Part shown: positions 63,527-64,000 of the stretch, one piece after another
How the letters are laid out: every line of letters starts with the position of its first letter
Position numbering within the stretch: position 1 is the first letter of the stretch
Origin: an uncultured Clostridium sp.
GTDB taxonomy: Bacteria > Bacillota > Clostridia > TANB77 > CAG-508
DNA length: 64,000 nt
Assembly: GCA_900553985.1 (NCBI GenBank)
Contig: USFW01000003.1
Coordinates: forward strand, 1 to 64,000
Reading direction: 5' to 3'
Translations under genes and position numbers: made by a program
The notes under the pieces: model-generated
The model's database searches: none
The model's input: only the letters and a program-made list of their open reading frames with translations
What the model was told of the DNA's origin: nothing

Positions 63527-64000
63527 ATGACTATAACAAATATAATATTATCTCTAATTGTATTACTAATAACAGCATTTGCAGTATATTATTTCATTAA
63601 AAAGAAAAAAGAAGAACCAGTAGAAGAAACAATAAATGTGGATGATAAAACATATACATTGGATGCAATGAGAGATTTTGTAAAGAGAAGATTAGATGAA
63701 ATAACAAAAGTCAATTTATATGATATAGGTCTTTCAGAAGAAGAATTAAAAAGAAGAAAAAATAAAAAATATGAGCTAAAAAAAGCATTAAAAGGATGTA
63801 CATATGGAGATGTTAATGATAAAAAATATGTTAAGGAATTAATATATGATTTATTAGCACAAGAATATGGAGTTGATGAAACAAATATATCTAAAGCAAT
63901 ACCATTTGATATTCCATCACTTCTAACTGCTAGAGACAAATTTGATATTTTAATATATGTATATAAAAAAGAATTTGGATACGAAGCTTTAACAGAAATG
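63527..64000 (+). CDS. CpaF-like secretion ATPase, N-terminal part (cut by window)
   Basis: The first 158 residues are visible: an N-terminal membrane helix (IILSLIVLLITAFAVYYFI), a charged linker, and SLLTARDKFDILIYVYKKEFGYEALTEM, which matches the region just ahead of the ATPase core in clostridial CpaF/TadA proteins. The Walker motifs lie beyond the window. AAAGGAG precedes the ATG. It would power assembly of the Tad pilus. Confidence 0.7.
   Translation, partial: MTITNIILSLIVLLITAFAVYYFIKKKKEEPVEETINVDDKTYTLDAMRDFVKRRLDEITKVNLYDIGLSEEELKRRKNKKYELKKALKGCTYGDVNDKKYVKELIYDLLAQEYGVDETNISKAIPFDIPSLLTARDKFDILIYVYKKEFGYEALTEM

Overview
The window is a 64 kb piece of a very AT-rich, Gram-positive, spore-forming Clostridia-like chromosome. 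The evidence is an alpha/beta-type small acid-soluble spore protein, sporulation sigma factor SigH, DisA, a T-box in front of thrS, an L21-type leader, LexA and a Firmicutes-style era-yqzL-recO order. Nearly all genes lie on the + strand. Codons are strongly AT-biased and arginine is almost always AGA. I would guess an uncultured gut clostridium, but the sequence does not fix the taxon.

Layout. 1-7.4 kb: ruvB, an unknown membrane protein, queH, a multi-pass glycosyltransferase, polA and a lytic transglycosylase. 7.4-15 kb: mreB-like, mtaB (frameshifted), a small repeat protein, radA (frameshifted), disA, a peptidyl-prolyl isomerase, then tRNA-His and tRNA-Gln. 15.1-28.4 kb: one gene that looks foreign, then a complete type I-B CRISPR-Cas locus (cas6-cas8b-cas7-cas5-cas3-cas4-cas1-cas2) feeding an array of 57 repeats and 56 spacers (hand count). 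28.4-29.7 kb: debris with small ORFs, duplicated promoter/operator cassettes, phage-like fragments and two stray degenerate CRISPR repeats. 29.7-36.6 kb: biotin ligase, a TIGR04086-type membrane protein, a secreted surface protein, a TasA/SipW-like surface-fibre operon, a Nudix hydrolase and lexA. 36.8-47.7 kb: a heterodimeric ABC exporter (second subunit frameshifted), a Bax-inhibitor-1 protein, an ArsR/CPx-ATPase metal-resistance pair, an AlkD-like protein, a GH18 protein and an XRE regulator. 47.9-60.8 kb: a pilin-like/LRR surface protein, sigH, tRNA-Thr, T-box-thrS, rplU-rpmA, a GT4 glycosyltransferase, era-yqzL-recO, hpf, a spore protein and a HAD phosphatase. 61 kb to the end: the start of a Tad/Flp pilus locus (cpaB-like, two cpaE/ParA-like, cpaF-like, cut by the window edge).

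The most unusual signal is a shared one. The three conserved genes that are broken (mtaB, radA, ABC exporter subunit 2) are all broken in the same way. Each meets an in-frame CGG codon, and skipping its C (+1) restores the full-length protein with a GGN glycine at the junction. In my reading of the window, CGG occurs in frame nowhere else except in the single foreign-looking gene at 15175-15522. This fits an unassigned or very slow CGG codon that is resolved by +1 frameshifting. It also fits a systematic C-before-GG insertion error, and raw reads would decide between them.

Three further undescribed-looking structures stand out. The first is a family of about 277 bp palindromic mobile elements whose outer arms differ between copies but stay complementary. 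The second is a compact pseudoknot-like leader repeated before ruvB, the TIGR04086 gene and the ABC exporter. The third is a set of three operator-like palindromes between a divergent XRE regulator and the pilin-like/LRR gene.
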